From Heterohyrax brucei (taxonomy: Eukaryota > Chordata > Mammalia > Hyracoidea > Procaviidae): a stretch of DNA of 64,000 nucleotides. The notes below the pieces were generated by a model, which made no database searches, was not told where the DNA came from, and worked only from the letters and a program-made list of their open reading frames with translations. Shown piece by piece: positions 1-12,282 of the stretch (its first letter is position 1; every line of letters starts with the position of its first letter). The stretch lies in NCBI GenBank assembly GCA_028571685.1, contig CM053148.1:85148001-85212000 (forward strand). Direction: 5' to 3'. Both the position numbers and the translations under genes were made by a program.

Positions 1-454
1 CATCTGCTTCCTTTGACTTCATCTCTCAAAATTACATGAAATAATATAGCCTTATTTACTATTTTATATCATCAGTTCCTGCCACTAGTGAAAACAACAC
101 CATTAGATATTGTAAGTTCCTGGAAAGGGTATAAATGTATCATGAAAAATCCTATCATTCTTGAAGAGTGATTTCCTGACCAAGGCTTCAGAACACATTG
201 AATCACATCTACAAAAGAGTATGCCAGGCACATGAATACAAAAATACAAAATGTGTACCTCTATAGTCATTCAGAGCTTAACAGCTACACTAAAAGCTGT
301 AGGCAGTAGAGCTGGGGCAGTCCACTTCCCTTATTTCACACATTTAGAAACTGAGTTCCAGAGTCCATGACTAAGGTAGTGGCACCAAATAGTTTGACAT
401 CTGAAAGCAAGTTGTTTCCTTGACTCTTATAACTGATCCTCTTTAATCAATATT
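1..454. other. Left flank, no gene seen
   Basis: AT-rich sequence outside the duplication. I see no coding signal, RNA gene or identifiable repeat. Confidence 0.5.
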
Positions 455-650
455 CCACCAGTTGCCCTCAAGTCAACTCTGAGTCATGGAGACCCCATAT
501 GTGTCAGAGAAGAGCTGCACTCCACAGGGTTTTCAATTACTGACTGTTCTGAAGTAGACTCCCAGGCCTTTTTTCCAAGGCAGCTCTGGGTTAACTTAAA
601 CCTCCAACATTTCAGTGAGATCACAGTTTGACAACAGTGAGCACTACCCT
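455..650 (-). repeat. Degenerate SINE, AfroSINE-like
   Basis: Begins ccaccagttgccctcaagtc and continues with the actctgagtcatggagaccc block, the reverse complement of the AfroSINE 3' half. The rest is badly decayed. Confidence 0.55.
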
Positions 651-654
651 GGGC

Positions 655-875
655 TGCCATTATAGACTAGTGTTTGGACAGTGTGGATGGTTGTACATGG
701 TTACTGATCAAAGGGTTGGCAATTCAAGTCCATCCAGTGGGGCTGTATAAAAAAGGTATGATTATCAGCTTCCTTAAAGATACAAGCATTGAAAACTCTA
801 TGGACTGCAGTTCTGCACTGACACACGTGGAGACTCCATGAATTCGTATAGACTTGACAGTAACCAGTTTTGTTT
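655..875 (+). repeat. AfroSINE at the left edge of copy A
   Basis: Long-form element with the tRNA-like head (tggttactgatcaaagggttgg), a central block and the tail cagtaaccagttttg. The same insertion with the same 3' flank is at 20380-20610, so it predates the duplication. Confidence 0.7.
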
Positions 876-3490
876 TGATAGAGTGATTAGAACATAAAAA
901 CGATGCCTAACACTGCAAAATGAAATTCAACAGCTTTAACTAAAGGCAGTTCACAAGCAGAGGTCATTAAGGGATCACAGTGGAAAGCCCTCTTCCCCTA
1001 ACTCTGCTTTCACTTTTCGAATCCCCTGCCCCGCACTTCTGAACTAATTCTCTCAGCTATTCTCATACAGCTCTTCTGCCATGTCCTCTGTGATCTTTGA
1101 CTTCCCTTGATCATTCCATATATACTACCACTAACTACCTTGAAACATTCTCTGCTTTGGTGTCCCACTCAGGAATTTAGGAGTTTGTGAACTGAATGAA
1201 GAACATCCACTTACATCATTTGTTTAAAAAATTATATCTGCTTCTTTCCAGCTCTTGTTTTAAAACCTTCCATGGCAACGAGATGGAGTGGCACAGTGGC
1301 TGCCACGATAGTCTCAAGCATAGTAACAATTGTAAGAATGGCAGGATAGGGCAACATTTCTTTCAGTTGTACATGGGGTCACTATGAGTAGGAACTGTTG
1401 GCATCTGATGATATGACAGTGATACAAAATGCTTGGCCAAATTCAGGAGCTACAGCTTCAATGATCCCCTTGACTTCAAAAGTCCTTCATAATAGTCAGT
1501 TTCATTTATCCATTAACTGCTGTATGCCACAGTCGTTACAAAACACAAACCCAGTGCTGTTGAGTCAATGCTGACTCAAAGTAGCCCTATTGGACAGAGT
1601 AGAACTTCCCCACAGAGTTTCCAAAGAGTGTCTAGTGGGTTTGAACTGCTAACCTTTTGGTGAGCAGCTGTAGCACTTAACTACTACATCACCAGCCATA
1701 GTCATTGGGTATCCTCAATGGTTAAACACTCATTACTAACTTCAAGATTGGTGGTTCAACTCCATCATTTGTTCCTGAAAGACCCAAAGGACAGTTTTAC
1801 TTTGTCCTGTAGCATCAGCATGAGTAAGAAATCACTGGCTGGCAGTGGGTTTGGTTTTCCATCTGTTGGGGGCTAGTCGGGGAGGCAGAGAGGCATAAAA
1901 GCCAGCTTGTAGCTCAGTCAGCTAATCAATAAACTTTAAGCTGGAGGGGAAGATAAGCATCAGTAAAAGTTTTTAAGTTTCTTATTCTGTGGTTATTGTG
2001 TCCCCTGCTGACTAAATTTTTCTAGGTCTATTTTCAGACTTTGTAAAACTAGGGATTATTAATGGTGTTAATATTAACTCACTTTAAATAGTTAAACATT
2101 TCCCTGTATAATTTAGAATCCATATTACATTTGGAACTTGTATTTGGGACAAATACTGTGCAAATCACTAGTCCTTTAAGAAATTTCAAATTCTCTTTTT
2201 TATATCACCTTGAGTTAGAATAGAAACCCTAGTGGCTTATTGGTTAAGTGCTAAGACAACTAACCAAAAATCAGAATTCCAAAGCTTCAGGCACTCTTGG
2301 AAACTCTACGAGCAGTTCTACTCTGCCCTAAAGGGTTTGTATGAGCCAAGGCAGTGGGTTTGGTTTTTTCATTTGTGGTAGAACATTTTGTCTACACTCT
2401 TAATTTCTTTTGTTGTTGCTGTTACTAAGTAAAATGTTTAAACCAAGAAAATTGGTTAACTTTAGCAGTTTTAATAAATTAGTCATATATACCAAACATA
2501 CTGTATGCAATTAATATTTGTTGAATAGATGAATGAGTATTTTGTTTTAGAGGATTGCAACACATTTTCACTGAATTTCAGGAGACTCTCAAATACGACA
2601 GAAAGTTCTTGAAATTGTTCTCTCATCAAAGGCAGTTTGTTTCCCTGTTTAAGTTCAACTCACTTTTAGTTTAAGTGAATAAAGACACATAATTAAAAAG
2701 TAGTTGACCAAATAATTTTTACTATTCTTTGAGAACAAAAATGTGCTTAAAGACACAATGTAGAAAAACATTTTCCAAGATCCCAAAGTACAGGAGGAAA
2801 TTACTAACGTGTTATTAAATAGGAGTGGTTACAAATTCCTGACCTTCATTATTAGGGGTGGCCAAATTGTGAGTTATGTGTTCTGAAAGACAGAAAACTT
2901 GTGGACTGAGACAGAGTTATTAAAGTGTGTGAACCTCTTAAATTAGGAATATTCTATTGCCAGAAAATTCCTATAAAGAATTAGAGTAAAATTAAATAAT
3001 TGGAAAGAACATTAATAGAAAGTCTGGCAATTTACTTACCTATCTAATAATTGAGGTATTTTAAAATTCTAATAGATAACTGACTTAAACTGGTAGAGTC
3101 ACATTCATTTCTCTTCCAATTTGACTCTGGTTGCGACATTTTGGGCAAGGCACCTGTCTGAGGTTCTATTCCTTGTCTGTCAAACAAGAAGGATGGATTA
3201 TACAGATTATATTCTCAATTCTACATGATTTTTAAACTATTAATCTTGGTATCTCTCTTAAATTGGAAAGCAGGGTGCTGGGGGGAGGTGGGCAGGTGAT
3301 GGGATAACCCTACAAGTAGGGAAAGTTGGAGAAAGGGACTCAGGTCTCCACCCAGACCATCACTCTGGGGGAGAGCTCCCGAATGTGGGAAAGGAATATG
3401 GGCCCAGGGGGTCAATGAGAAAAAGGCATAATCCTGGAAGTCAGTGGTGGGGAGGGTGTAGTAGAAGGTAAGGCCTCCCATTAGGAGGCC
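876..3490. other. Upstream flank of copy A with AfroSINE and RTE fragments
   Basis: Matches 20.61-23.75 kb. Contains an RTE/SINE 3' fragment (+) at about 1270-1410, an AfroSINE (-) at 1545-1695 that copy B lacks, an AfroSINE (+) at 1700-1860 shared with 21.64 kb, and an AfroSINE (+) at 2225-2375. The 2.38-3.45 kb part is single-copy sequence shared with 22.1-23.7 kb. No coding exon seen. Confidence 0.75.
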
Positions 3491-3494
3491 TTTT

Positions 3495-5180
3495 TTGTTT
3501 TTTTCTTCCAGATTGCCTAGCCAGTGCTGGGGCCAAGATGGTGGACTAGTCACACATCTCCTTGATTCCCTCTGAGAACTAAGGCCTAGAAAAACAATTG
3601 AATGGAGCAGAGTAGACATTCTGAGAGTCCTAAGATCAGACTGAGTGTTGTGAGACTGGCCTGAGTGACAGGAAAGGGAAAACGACCTTTGTCAGAGGTG
3701 AGATGGCAGCACAAAGGGTCTTGCTTCTGCTGGTGCAGCAGCTGAGAGGATTGCTGGCCAACGTTATCTTTGTTGGCCGCAAGACTGGCATTGGGACTGC
3801 TGAGTCTGAGAGCCTGAAAGAGGCTGGCTGCCATTCTGAGCTGCAGCACCAAAAGGACAGAATCTCTTTTAACAGAGAGGTTGTACTTAAGACAGCTACA
3901 TCAAGGGAACCCACCAGTGGCTGGTGGCTCAGGGTTCCAGTACTCTTCCCCCATCTCTGAGCTGCACCATAAATTCTACTGGTGTAGCACAGAAGAGGCA
4001 GAACAGGTATGATGCCATGTTAGTCAGCTGAGAAGTGGAGTCAGTCACCTCTGAGGGCCCAGCTGGGGCCAGCTGTCAAGCTGAGTAACATCGCTGGGCT
4101 GGAGAATGTCTCTCTCACCAGAGAAGCTGTACTTAAGACAGCTGCACCTAGAGAATGCAGCAATAGCTGGAGGTTCAGTCTAGCAGGGCTTTTACTGACT
4201 CTCTTCTTATAGCTACACCATAGCTTCTGCTAGTCTAACACCAAAGCAGCTTAACAGCTTTCTGACAGCGTGAGGACAACAATCACTATCTAACCATTTA
4301 AAGAAGCAGACTACCGTGGTTCTAGAAAACTCCCAAAATCAAGAATAAAAAAACTTCTCAAATGAAGAAGTCTTCCTGAAATTGTTAGAGGTAGAATACA
4401 AAATAATTATGTATAGAGCCCTTCCATATCTTAGAATGAAGAGTAAACAAAGTGCAAAAGAACAAAACAAATAATTGAACAAGCTATATAAACTGCTAGA
4501 ACATCAACAATCTGAAATTCAGCAGATCAATAATAACATTAGAGTTAGATAGTTCAATGGCAAGCCAAAAGAGCAGGATTAAGGAAATGGAATGCAGAGT
4601 CAGCAAGACTAAAGATAAAGCAACTATCACCACAATTTAGGAGGAGAAATAGATAAAAGAATCAAGAAAAATGAAGAATCATGTGGGACTCTATGAAGAG
4701 GAACAATTTATGTGTAAATTGTCCTGAACAGAGAAGAATAGCAGAAATTATAGAGAGAATTGTTGAAAAATTATTGACAGAAAACTTCCCTGATGTCATG
4801 ATAGAAGAGAAGGTAGCTATTCAAGATGCCCATCAAACTCTACAAAAAGGAGACCTCAAAAGAAAAACATCAAAACATATTATAACCAAGCTTAACAAAA
4901 TGAAACAGAAGGAGACACTCTTAAAGGCAGCCAGGCTTAAATAAAAACTAGTGTACAAAGTGAAGCCCTGTAGACTGTCCTCTGACTTTTCAGTCAAAAT
5001 GTTATTGGAAAGAAAGCAATCGAATGACACACACAATGACTTGAAGGAAAAAAACTTCCAACTAAGAATGATATACTCTGCCAAACTGTCTTTCAAATAT
5101 GATAGTGAAATTAGGACATTCTCAGACAAACAGAAGGTTAGAGACTTAGGAAAAACCAAACTAAAGTTATGAGAAATACT
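3495..5180 (+). mobile_element. L1 5' UTR and ORF1 fragment
   Basis: Starts with a gggccaagatggtggactag type L1 5' end. An ORF1 remnant at 4681-5172 has coiled-coil and C-terminal pieces such as IAEIIERIVEKLLTENFPD and KLNKMKQKETLLKAARLK, broken by stops. It is inserted where copy A should have its ADAMTS1 promoter. Confidence 0.85.
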
Positions 5181-5389
5181 GAAGGAAGTTTTTTGATTAT
5201 AAAATCAATAACACAGATGCATACCCATGGGTGGAATGCAGGACACAGCTTTCAGATTCCTAATTAGTTAGGGAAGTCACAAACCACAATCAAAGCTAAA
5301 ATATTAAAATCAAGGAAACAGAGAATTCAACATGTAAACTACGACATTACACTATAAAGAGCCCTTTCAGATGGAAGTTGAGATATAAG

Positions 5390-5835
5390 ATGCTATTCAC
5401 TTTCCATGTGTTTGATTCCCCCCCCCCTTCTTTTTCCTGTTATTGATTTTTACCTTGGTGGCTTTATGGTCTGAAATGATGCTTTGTAATATTTCAGTAC
5501 TTTGAATTTTATTAAGGATTGCTTTGTGACATAACATGTGATCAATTCTGGAGATTGTTCCATTATCATTGGAAAACAAAGAATACTTGTGTGTTGTTGA
5601 GTGGAGTGTTCAATATATATCTATGAGGTCAAACTGATTGATTGTGGCATTTAGATCTTCTCTGACCTTATGAAGTTTTTTTCCTAGATGTTCTGTCCTT
5701 TACTAAGAGTGGTGTATTAAAGTCTGCTATTATTGTGGAGTTATTTCTGTTTTCAATGTAGTATGTATTTATTATACGTATTTTGGAGCCCTTTCATTGA
5801 TTGTGTAGATACACAACATTGTGTGGTACTGATCA
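5390..5835 (-). mobile_element. L1 ORF2 fragment, antisense
   Basis: The minus strand encodes NGTISRIDHMLCHKAILNK and SIISDHKATKVKINNRKKK, the L1 endonuclease-domain C-terminus. Its orientation is opposite to the ORF1 fragment just upstream. Confidence 0.8.
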
Positions 5836-6185
5836 TCTTTAATAAGAAGTCATAACACTTAACCAGTATGCCACCAGGGTTCCCGGGGGCGTCTTAGGTG
5901 GAACAATTCCAACTTATCACTACTAAGAGGCTCAGTTAGCTTTATGTTTTTCCGAGACCAAAGAGATACTGTTCAATGCTGATGATCTAACAGCAAAATA
6001 CTTTCATAAAGAATAATTACTATAGGAAAGACAGTACTTTGTAGAATCCATTATAAATAGCAACAGATGTTAGTACTTTTTCCAGTGTAAGAGGAAGTGT
6101 ACAATGGTTTAAACACTAGAAACAGTATTAGCACCTGTTGCTATCTATAGTGGATTCTAGAAAGTACTTATGGTGATTCTTCTTC
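5836..6185. other. AfroSINE scrap and unassigned sequence
   Basis: cttaaccagtatgccaccag near 5857 is a minus-strand AfroSINE head. The remainder to 6185 shows no recognisable gene. Confidence 0.5.
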
Positions 6186-7085
6186 TTCTTTTCTTTTTAT
6201 TGTGATTGTGAAAGTGTACAATCCAATTTAAATTTACATGCCTGCCTATTTGCAGCTCCTTCTGCTCTCCTCGTCTGGTGACAGAACACTCCTCCTTTCC
6301 ATTCTATGTATGTCATATCCTCTTAACAATCTCCTGTACACACCTCTCAACTCCCCTCTAGGAAGAGGCCAGTAGGATGACATCGTACAGTTTCACCCAT
6401 GATATGGTCATTCTATGTCCCTGAGTCCAATCCATTTCTGTCCAAAGAGTTGACCTCAGTAATGGTTTAGAATCAGGGACAGCAATATCAGGTCTAGGGG
6501 TTATGCTCCCAGACCTTCGGATCATCAGTTGCAGTCTTTTAGTGGAGTTCTTGGAGTGGCCCCTTTGGTTCTTGTGTTGCCACTGGGACTCAACATTGTG
6601 AGCCACATCACAGTTGTTGGTGGTGGTAGCTGGGCTCCATCTGGTTCTTCTGGTCACATGTTGATATAATTACCCATTTACATGGGTCTTTCTATCTTCT
6701 GGATTCTCTTTCCCCCATGTGGTTTTGATCCTTGATGATCACCTGTTCCAGCTGAGTTGGGACCATTTGATGTACCTCAGATGGCAGATTACTAGCTTTT
6801 AAGACCCCAGACACCGCTCACCGATATGGAGTGCAGAAGACTCTCTTAGCAACAGACTAGTTACACCAGCTAGCTTTGATGTCCCATGAAAGCATGGTCC
6901 CAAGACCCCTGCTTCTACTACTCTACTCTTGCAATATTAGGTGAAGATTGGAAGAGTTTTCAGGTTATGTTGAAATCCAATTAAATTGATCTTCTTTCTA
7001 ATGTGTGCTGTTGCTGATTTCATATGGTGATTATTCTTTATGGATGAGCTGCAGAGCCTCCTCTCGAGTGACTCCAGGAGCCCTG
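6186..7085 (-). mobile_element. L1 3' end, antisense
   Basis: A T-rich start, then the afrotherian L1 3'-terminal sequence in reverse (gtgtacaatccaatttaaat), then 3' UTR blocks such as ttttaagaccccagacaccg. The same blocks recur at 7.24-8.24 kb. Confidence 0.8.
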
Positions 7086-7099
7086 GCTGCAGCTGTCCT

Positions 7100-8285
7100 G
7101 GTATGCAATTCTAATGATTAATTTCTATTGCCACCAAGTGGTTTCTAACTCTTGGCCACTCTATACAGCAGAGTAGACCTGCCCCATTGAGTTTCCAAGG
7201 ATAGCTGTTGGGATCAAACTGATGACCCTTTATTTTTTTTTATTATAACTGAGTGAAAATGTACATTCCCATATAAATTTACATGCCCACCTATATGCAG
7301 CTTCCACTGCTCTCCCTGTCCAGTGACAGCACACTATTCCTCTCTGCTCCATACATGTCTCATCCTCCCAACAGTCTCCTTTCCCCTTCTCTCCATCCAC
7401 TCTCCTTCCTCCAGCCAGAGGTCAGCAGGATGATATCCTATAGATGCATAGAACCACAAAGTGCATCCAAAATGGTCACTCTGCCTCACCAAGTCCAATC
7501 CATTCATGTCTGAAGAGTGGACCTTCATTATAATTTATGGGCAGGGGAAGCATCAAGGCCAGGGGCCATGCTCCTGGGGGAATCCTGAAGCCACTGGACC
7601 ATCAGTTGTGGTCTTTTAGTGGAGATCTCAGGGTGCACCCTTTTTATTCTTGTGTTGCCAGTGAGACTCAACATAGTGCGCTCCATCGCGGCTATCACTG
7701 GTGGTGGCCGGGCACCATCCAGTTCTTCTGGTCCCAGCTCTGTGTAGACATCCACTCATCTGGGTCTTTCTATCTTCTGGGTTGTCATTTTGGTCCTCTG
7801 TATCATCTGTTCCTGCTGAGTTGGGACCATTTGCTGTGCCCTCGGATGGCAGCTTGGCAGCTTTTAAGACCCCAGACACCACTCATCAATGTGGGGTGTA
7901 GAGCGCTCTCTTAGCAAAAGTCTAGTTGTGCCAATTGGCCTCGATTTCGCCTAAGAGCATGGTCTCCTGTTCCCTGTCCTAGCTACTCTGTCCTTGCAAT
8001 TTTGGGTTAAGATGGAAGGAGTATTTGAGTTATACTGAAGTCCACTTAATATTGTTCTTGTTTCTAATGTGTGCTATCACCGATTTCACCCAACCAAATT
8101 GGTACCAACTGTCTAATCTAAACCCTCCCCCCTCACCCTCACTCCCTCCTCTCCCTTACAGCCATCAAAGAGTCTTTTCTTCTATACATAAATCTGTTTT
8201 TGAGATCTTATCATTGGGGTCTCATACAATATTTGTCCTTTGATGACCCTTTATTTAACCACTATGACACCAGTGTTTCCCAAAG
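7100..8285 (-). repeat. AfroSINE split by an L1 insertion
   Basis: The SINE runs 7100-7234 and resumes at 8242-8285 (tttaaccactatgacaccag). The interruption is flanked by gatgaccctttatt at 7221-7234 and again at 8242-8255, a 14-bp target-site duplication. The relative ages of SINE and L1 are therefore clear. Confidence 0.88.
7235..8241 (-). mobile_element. 5'-truncated L1, 3' UTR only, nested in AfroSINE
   Basis: Begins with the reverse of a poly(A) tail (run of T), then the L1 3' UTR. It is about 1.0 kb and bounded by the target-site duplication described for the host SINE. The small open frames within it are not genes. Confidence 0.88.
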
Positions 8286-8437
8286 AATAATAATTGGCAG
8301 CAGTAACAACCCAGAAAGAACCCTGCCAGGCCTAGCATGCAGGGGGCAAACAATAGACCACTAGCTCACTGTGCTGCCGCACAGTATCTCCTGGAGCTAG
8401 AACACAGTTGCCCTGAAGGTAAGCACCAGGAAGCAAC

Positions 8438-9064
8438 ATGGGCACATGGAGCCAATGTGGTGGTTCGGGAGCTTGCACTCTGCACCCTTGTTGCCACTGC
8501 TGGCCATTCCAGACATAGTAGGGAGCGCCAAGAGGAGTATGAAGAATTGGTTAAGCCTGTGCCGGAGCTCTCCGTAGGAAACCAGTCCACATGCCTTAGC
8601 CTGGATGCCTTTGGTCTCCAGCTGTGCCTGGTGCTGCAGCCTGACCATGGCTTCCTGGCACCCAGCTTCACAATCTAGACAGTGGGGCACAGACCAGGGC
8701 CAAAGGTGGCTGTACTCAGAGCCCTTGGGTGACCTGAAGCACTGTTTCTACTCTGGCACCCTGAATGGTGACGCTCACTCAGCTATAGCCCTCAGCCCCT
8801 GTGAGACTGTGCATGGTACCTTCCACCTGCAGGGTGGCATTCTTCATCCACCTGGAACCCACCAATGAAACCGAGTCCCAGTGGACACTAGAAAGCAGCC
8901 ACCTGAGGGAATGCAGTTTCATCTCCTGCCTCCAGGAGGCTTGACAAGTGGTGTAGTGGACTAGGAAACCCTGCTTACCAGTGCTGCTGGTCCCAAGGGT
9001 GAGGAAGCCTGGGCTCAGGGGTCACAGCAAGTCTAGGATCCACTAGGCACAGGTCAGCAAAGAG
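8438..9064 (+). pseudogene. ADAMTS1P: ADAMTS1 pseudogene (copy A), exon 1 relic
   Basis: Aligns with exon 1 of the intact gene from its ATG (8438 matches 24485) to the donor (gag|gtacaa matches cag|gtacaa). Recognisable peptide runs include TLDAFGL-like [17 protein letters not shown] and [14 protein letters not shown], but they lie in different frames. The signal-peptide part is frameshifted. A TAG at 8676-8678 replaces the CAG glutamine codon after FLAPGFTF. The GC content has decayed relative to copy B. Confidence 0.93.
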
Positions 9065-9317
9065 GTACAAGCCTGAGAAAAGTTTTTCTCTCTTGTTTTT
9101 TTCATTTCCTCCTGTCCCCACTTTCTCCATCCCAAGCACTTTGTGGATAGACTCCTGGTCACTGTCATGAGTATGTGTCCGCTGAAGGGACAGAAACCTG
9201 GAAGCCAAAAATGCGGTTGGAGTTTCAGAGTGGCAAAGTAAAGAGTGAATTTATCAAATCCTGCTAGAAAAAGTAATTCCATTTGCTAGAATAATGAATG
9301 ATCACAAGTTGTTTCTG

Positions 9318-10815
9318 TGGCTAGGTGTCACCAGCTCAGTTCCAACTCATAATGACCCTGTGTACCATGGAATGAAACACTGCCCGGTCCTGCACCGTAT
9401 TCACGGTGGATGTTACGCTTGAAGCCCTTGTAGCGGCCACTGTGTCAATCCATCTTGTTAAGCGTCTTCCTCTTTCCTGCTGACCCTGTACTTGGCCAAT
9501 GTCATGTATTGAATTGCTTCCTCCCCAAAATATGTGTAGCCATGTGGCTGGGCCATGATTCCCAGTATTTTATAATTGTCCTCCTTTTTGTGGTTTTCCT
9601 GTGCTGCACATTAAAGGGTTAGGGTGTACTTCATAGGATGATCTCCCTGCTTCACTGTAAAGGGAGTTTCCCTGGAATATGGCTTGCACCACCCTTAAGC
9701 ATTACATCCTACAAGATATAAAAGGAAAGGGAAGCAAGCAGAGAATCAGGAGCCTCACACCATTAAGAAAGCAGCACCAGAAGAATACATCCTTCATACC
9801 TGAGGTTCCTGCACCAAGATGTTCCCTGGACAAAGAATGATATAATACAAAGACTTTCCTCCAGAGTCAACTATGGGGAAAGCCTTCCCCTGGAGCGGAC
9901 ATCCTGAGCTTGGACTAGTAGCCTATCAGACTGTGTAAGAATAAACTTTCCTTTGTTAAAGCCATCCACTCATGGTATTTCTGTTGAAGCAGCACCAGTT
10001 GACTAAAACAAACAAGAGTGATGTCTTTTTGCCAGAACTGAGCCCTGCCTACAACATGCCCAAAGTATGTAAGTCATAGCCTGGCCTTCCTTACTTCTAA
10101 AGAGCATCCTGGCTATACGTCCTTCAGGACTGATGTGTTCTTACTTTCAACAATCCAGGATGTAGTCAATATTCTGTGCCAACAGTGTTATTCAAAGACA
10201 TCAATTTTTTAGTCTTCTTTACTCATTGTCCAATATTCTCATACATATGATGCAACTGAAATACTATAGCTTGGATCAGCCCCACCTTAATCTTCAAAGA
10301 GAGATCTTTGTTTTCAACACTTGAAAGAGGTCTTTTGCAACAGATTTACACAATGCAATGGGTTTTTTTGATTTCTGAACTGCTGCTTCATGGTTGTTGA
10401 TTGCGAATCCAACTAAAATGAAATCTTTAACCACTTCAGTCTTTTCTCCTCTTATTATGATGCTGCTGGTTGGTCCAGTTGTGAGAATTTTTGTTTTCTT
10501 TATGTTGAGAAGCAATCCACACTGAAGGCAGTAGGGTTTGATCTTCAACAGTAAGTGCTTCAAGGCTTCTCCACTTTCAGCAAACAAGATTGTGTTATCT
10601 GCCTAATGCAGGCTTTTGATGAATCTTCCGCCAATCCTGATGCTCATTTCTTGTTCATCTTGTTCAGCTTTTCCAATTATTTGTGCAGGACAAAATTCAA
10701 ATAAGTATGATAAAAGGAAAAAACCCTGATGCACAACTTTCCAGACTTTAAACCATTCAGTATCTCTTTGTTCTGTCCAATGGTCAAGAGAAGACATTTA
10801 TCCCTTTTCCTCTTA
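9318..10815 (-). mobile_element. RTE-clade LINE, reverse-transcriptase portion, antisense
   Basis: The minus strand encodes an RT-domain fragment at 10294-10587 with LNIKKTKILTTGP and FILVGFAINNH, typical of the BovB/RTE elements common in afrotherians. The 3' terminus at 9318 has the tail shared with AfroSINE. It is interrupted at about 9508-10010 by another repeat. Confidence 0.85.
9508..10012 (+). repeat. LTR-like interspersed repeat inside the RTE
   Basis: Starts attgaattgcttcctcccc and ends agcagcaccagttgactaaa. Related copies are at 11.785-12.28 kb (+) and 45.15-45.65 kb (-). It contains an internal aagataaaagg-like block and an AATAAA-like motif near its end, which suggests a solo LTR. 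I cannot name the family with certainty. Confidence 0.6.
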
Positions 10816-10839
10816 CATATTTTGGATGTGCTGTGTACC

Positions 10840-10995
10840 ACCCACTGCCATCAAGTCAGGTCCAACTCATAGGGACCCTAGAGATCAGAGCAGAGCTGCC
10901 TCATAGAGTTTCCAAGGCGTGCCCGGCAGATTTGAACTGCTGACCTTTTGGTTAGCAGATGTAGCACTTAACCCACTATGCCACCAGGGTTTCTG
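10840..10995 (-). repeat. AfroSINE
   Basis: Near-complete minus-strand element from ccactgccatcaagtcagg through gaactgctgaccttttgg to ctatgccaccagggtttc. Confidence 0.85.
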
Positions 10996-10999
10996 ACAT

Positions 11000-11222
11000 G
11001 TTGTCAGGTGGAATCAGTTCCTGGAGAAGGACAGTGCACTTGTCAGACGGTCGGCAACAAAGAGGAAGACCCTCAATGAGATGGACTGACACAACACCTG
11101 CAATAGTTGGCTCACGTGTAACACCGACTCTGGGCCTGGTTCAGGAGTGGACAGTGTTTTGTTCCATTGTACATAGGTTCGTTATGAGTCGCAGCTGACT
11201 CTACAGCACCAAGCAATGACAT
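11000..11222 (+). mobile_element. RTE 3' end fragment
   Basis: Sense copy of the RTE 3' terminus (ctggagaaggacagtgcact, caaagaggaagaccctcaat) ending in the gctgactctacagcaccaag tail. Similar fragments are at 17.06, 20.69 and 62.16 kb. Confidence 0.75.
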
Positions 11223-11784
11223 TCAGGTGAAACCTTTTGAACCGCAAAGATTGGTAACCCCATTCTCTTCCTATCAATGTGCTTTAGTGGAAAGTGAGAA
11301 AGGGACCTCTTTCCATCTCCATTCATCTATATTTAAGGGTTGTGCATGCTTTGGGGTCTGTACACAACTTTCTCCTGTGTTTTGTAACTGCTGCCTGGGC
11401 TTCCACCCTGCAACCAGAGGAAGGGAGAGCAGGAAAAGGAATGGGAGCTATGGTGATCCAGGAAAGTGTAGCCACAGGGTCTGGACAGCTGCTTTGTGAT
11501 CACTGCTTTGCAAGCTGCTGCCATCTGCTCCCATGCCCCTTAAAAGACTGACACTGCTATTGGTGGCAGGCTCCCCTCAGTAGAACATGTCTGAGAGGCC
11601 ATTGGTCAGCTTGCCCTACCTCTCCATGACAGCTACACTGCATCCCAGGTTGTGCTCCTTATAACTGACTTAATTAGTCTCTCTTGAGCTGTAAAAGGTA
11701 TAAATTCACTGATTCTTCCTGCTGATCATTGACCAGGCTCTGTTTTCTGCAGTGCTTGCTGTCCAGGTTTTATTGTTCTGTCGT

Positions 11785-12282
11785 TGTCATGGATTAAATT
11801 TGTTCCCTAAAAAGTCTGTAACAATATGACTATGCCATAGTTCCTGGTATTGTGTGATGTTCTTCCATGTTGGAATTCCTGCCTCTGTGATGTTAATAAG
11901 GGTAGATGGGCAGCAGTTGAGTTGGTAGAGCAAAGATTCAAGGTGTAAATTTGTTTTGTGCTTTGAGGTGGTCTCTTGAGCTCTCAAGGGAAAAATTCGG
12001 TGGAGAGAATTGGGAACTTTACAACATCAAGAAAGCAGCACCAGAAGAAGAGTGTGTCCTTCAGACCCGAGGTTCCCTGTGCCAAGATACTCCCTGAAGA
12101 AAGACTGATGCAACACAAAGACTTTCCTCCAGAGCCAACACAGGGGAAAAACTTCCCCTGGAATGGGCATCCTGATTTTGGACTTCTATCCTACCACACA
12201 GTGTGAGAATAAACATTCCTTTGTTAAAGCTATCCACTCTGTGGTGTTTCTGTTAGAGAAGCACTAGCTGACTAAAACAATC
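11785..12282 (+). repeat. LTR-like interspersed repeat, second copy
   Basis: Same family as 9.51-10.01 kb, ending gagaagcactagctgactaaaac. It lies in the intron remnant of copy A and is missing from the matching site (about 26.06 kb) of copy B, so it was inserted after the duplication. Confidence 0.6.
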
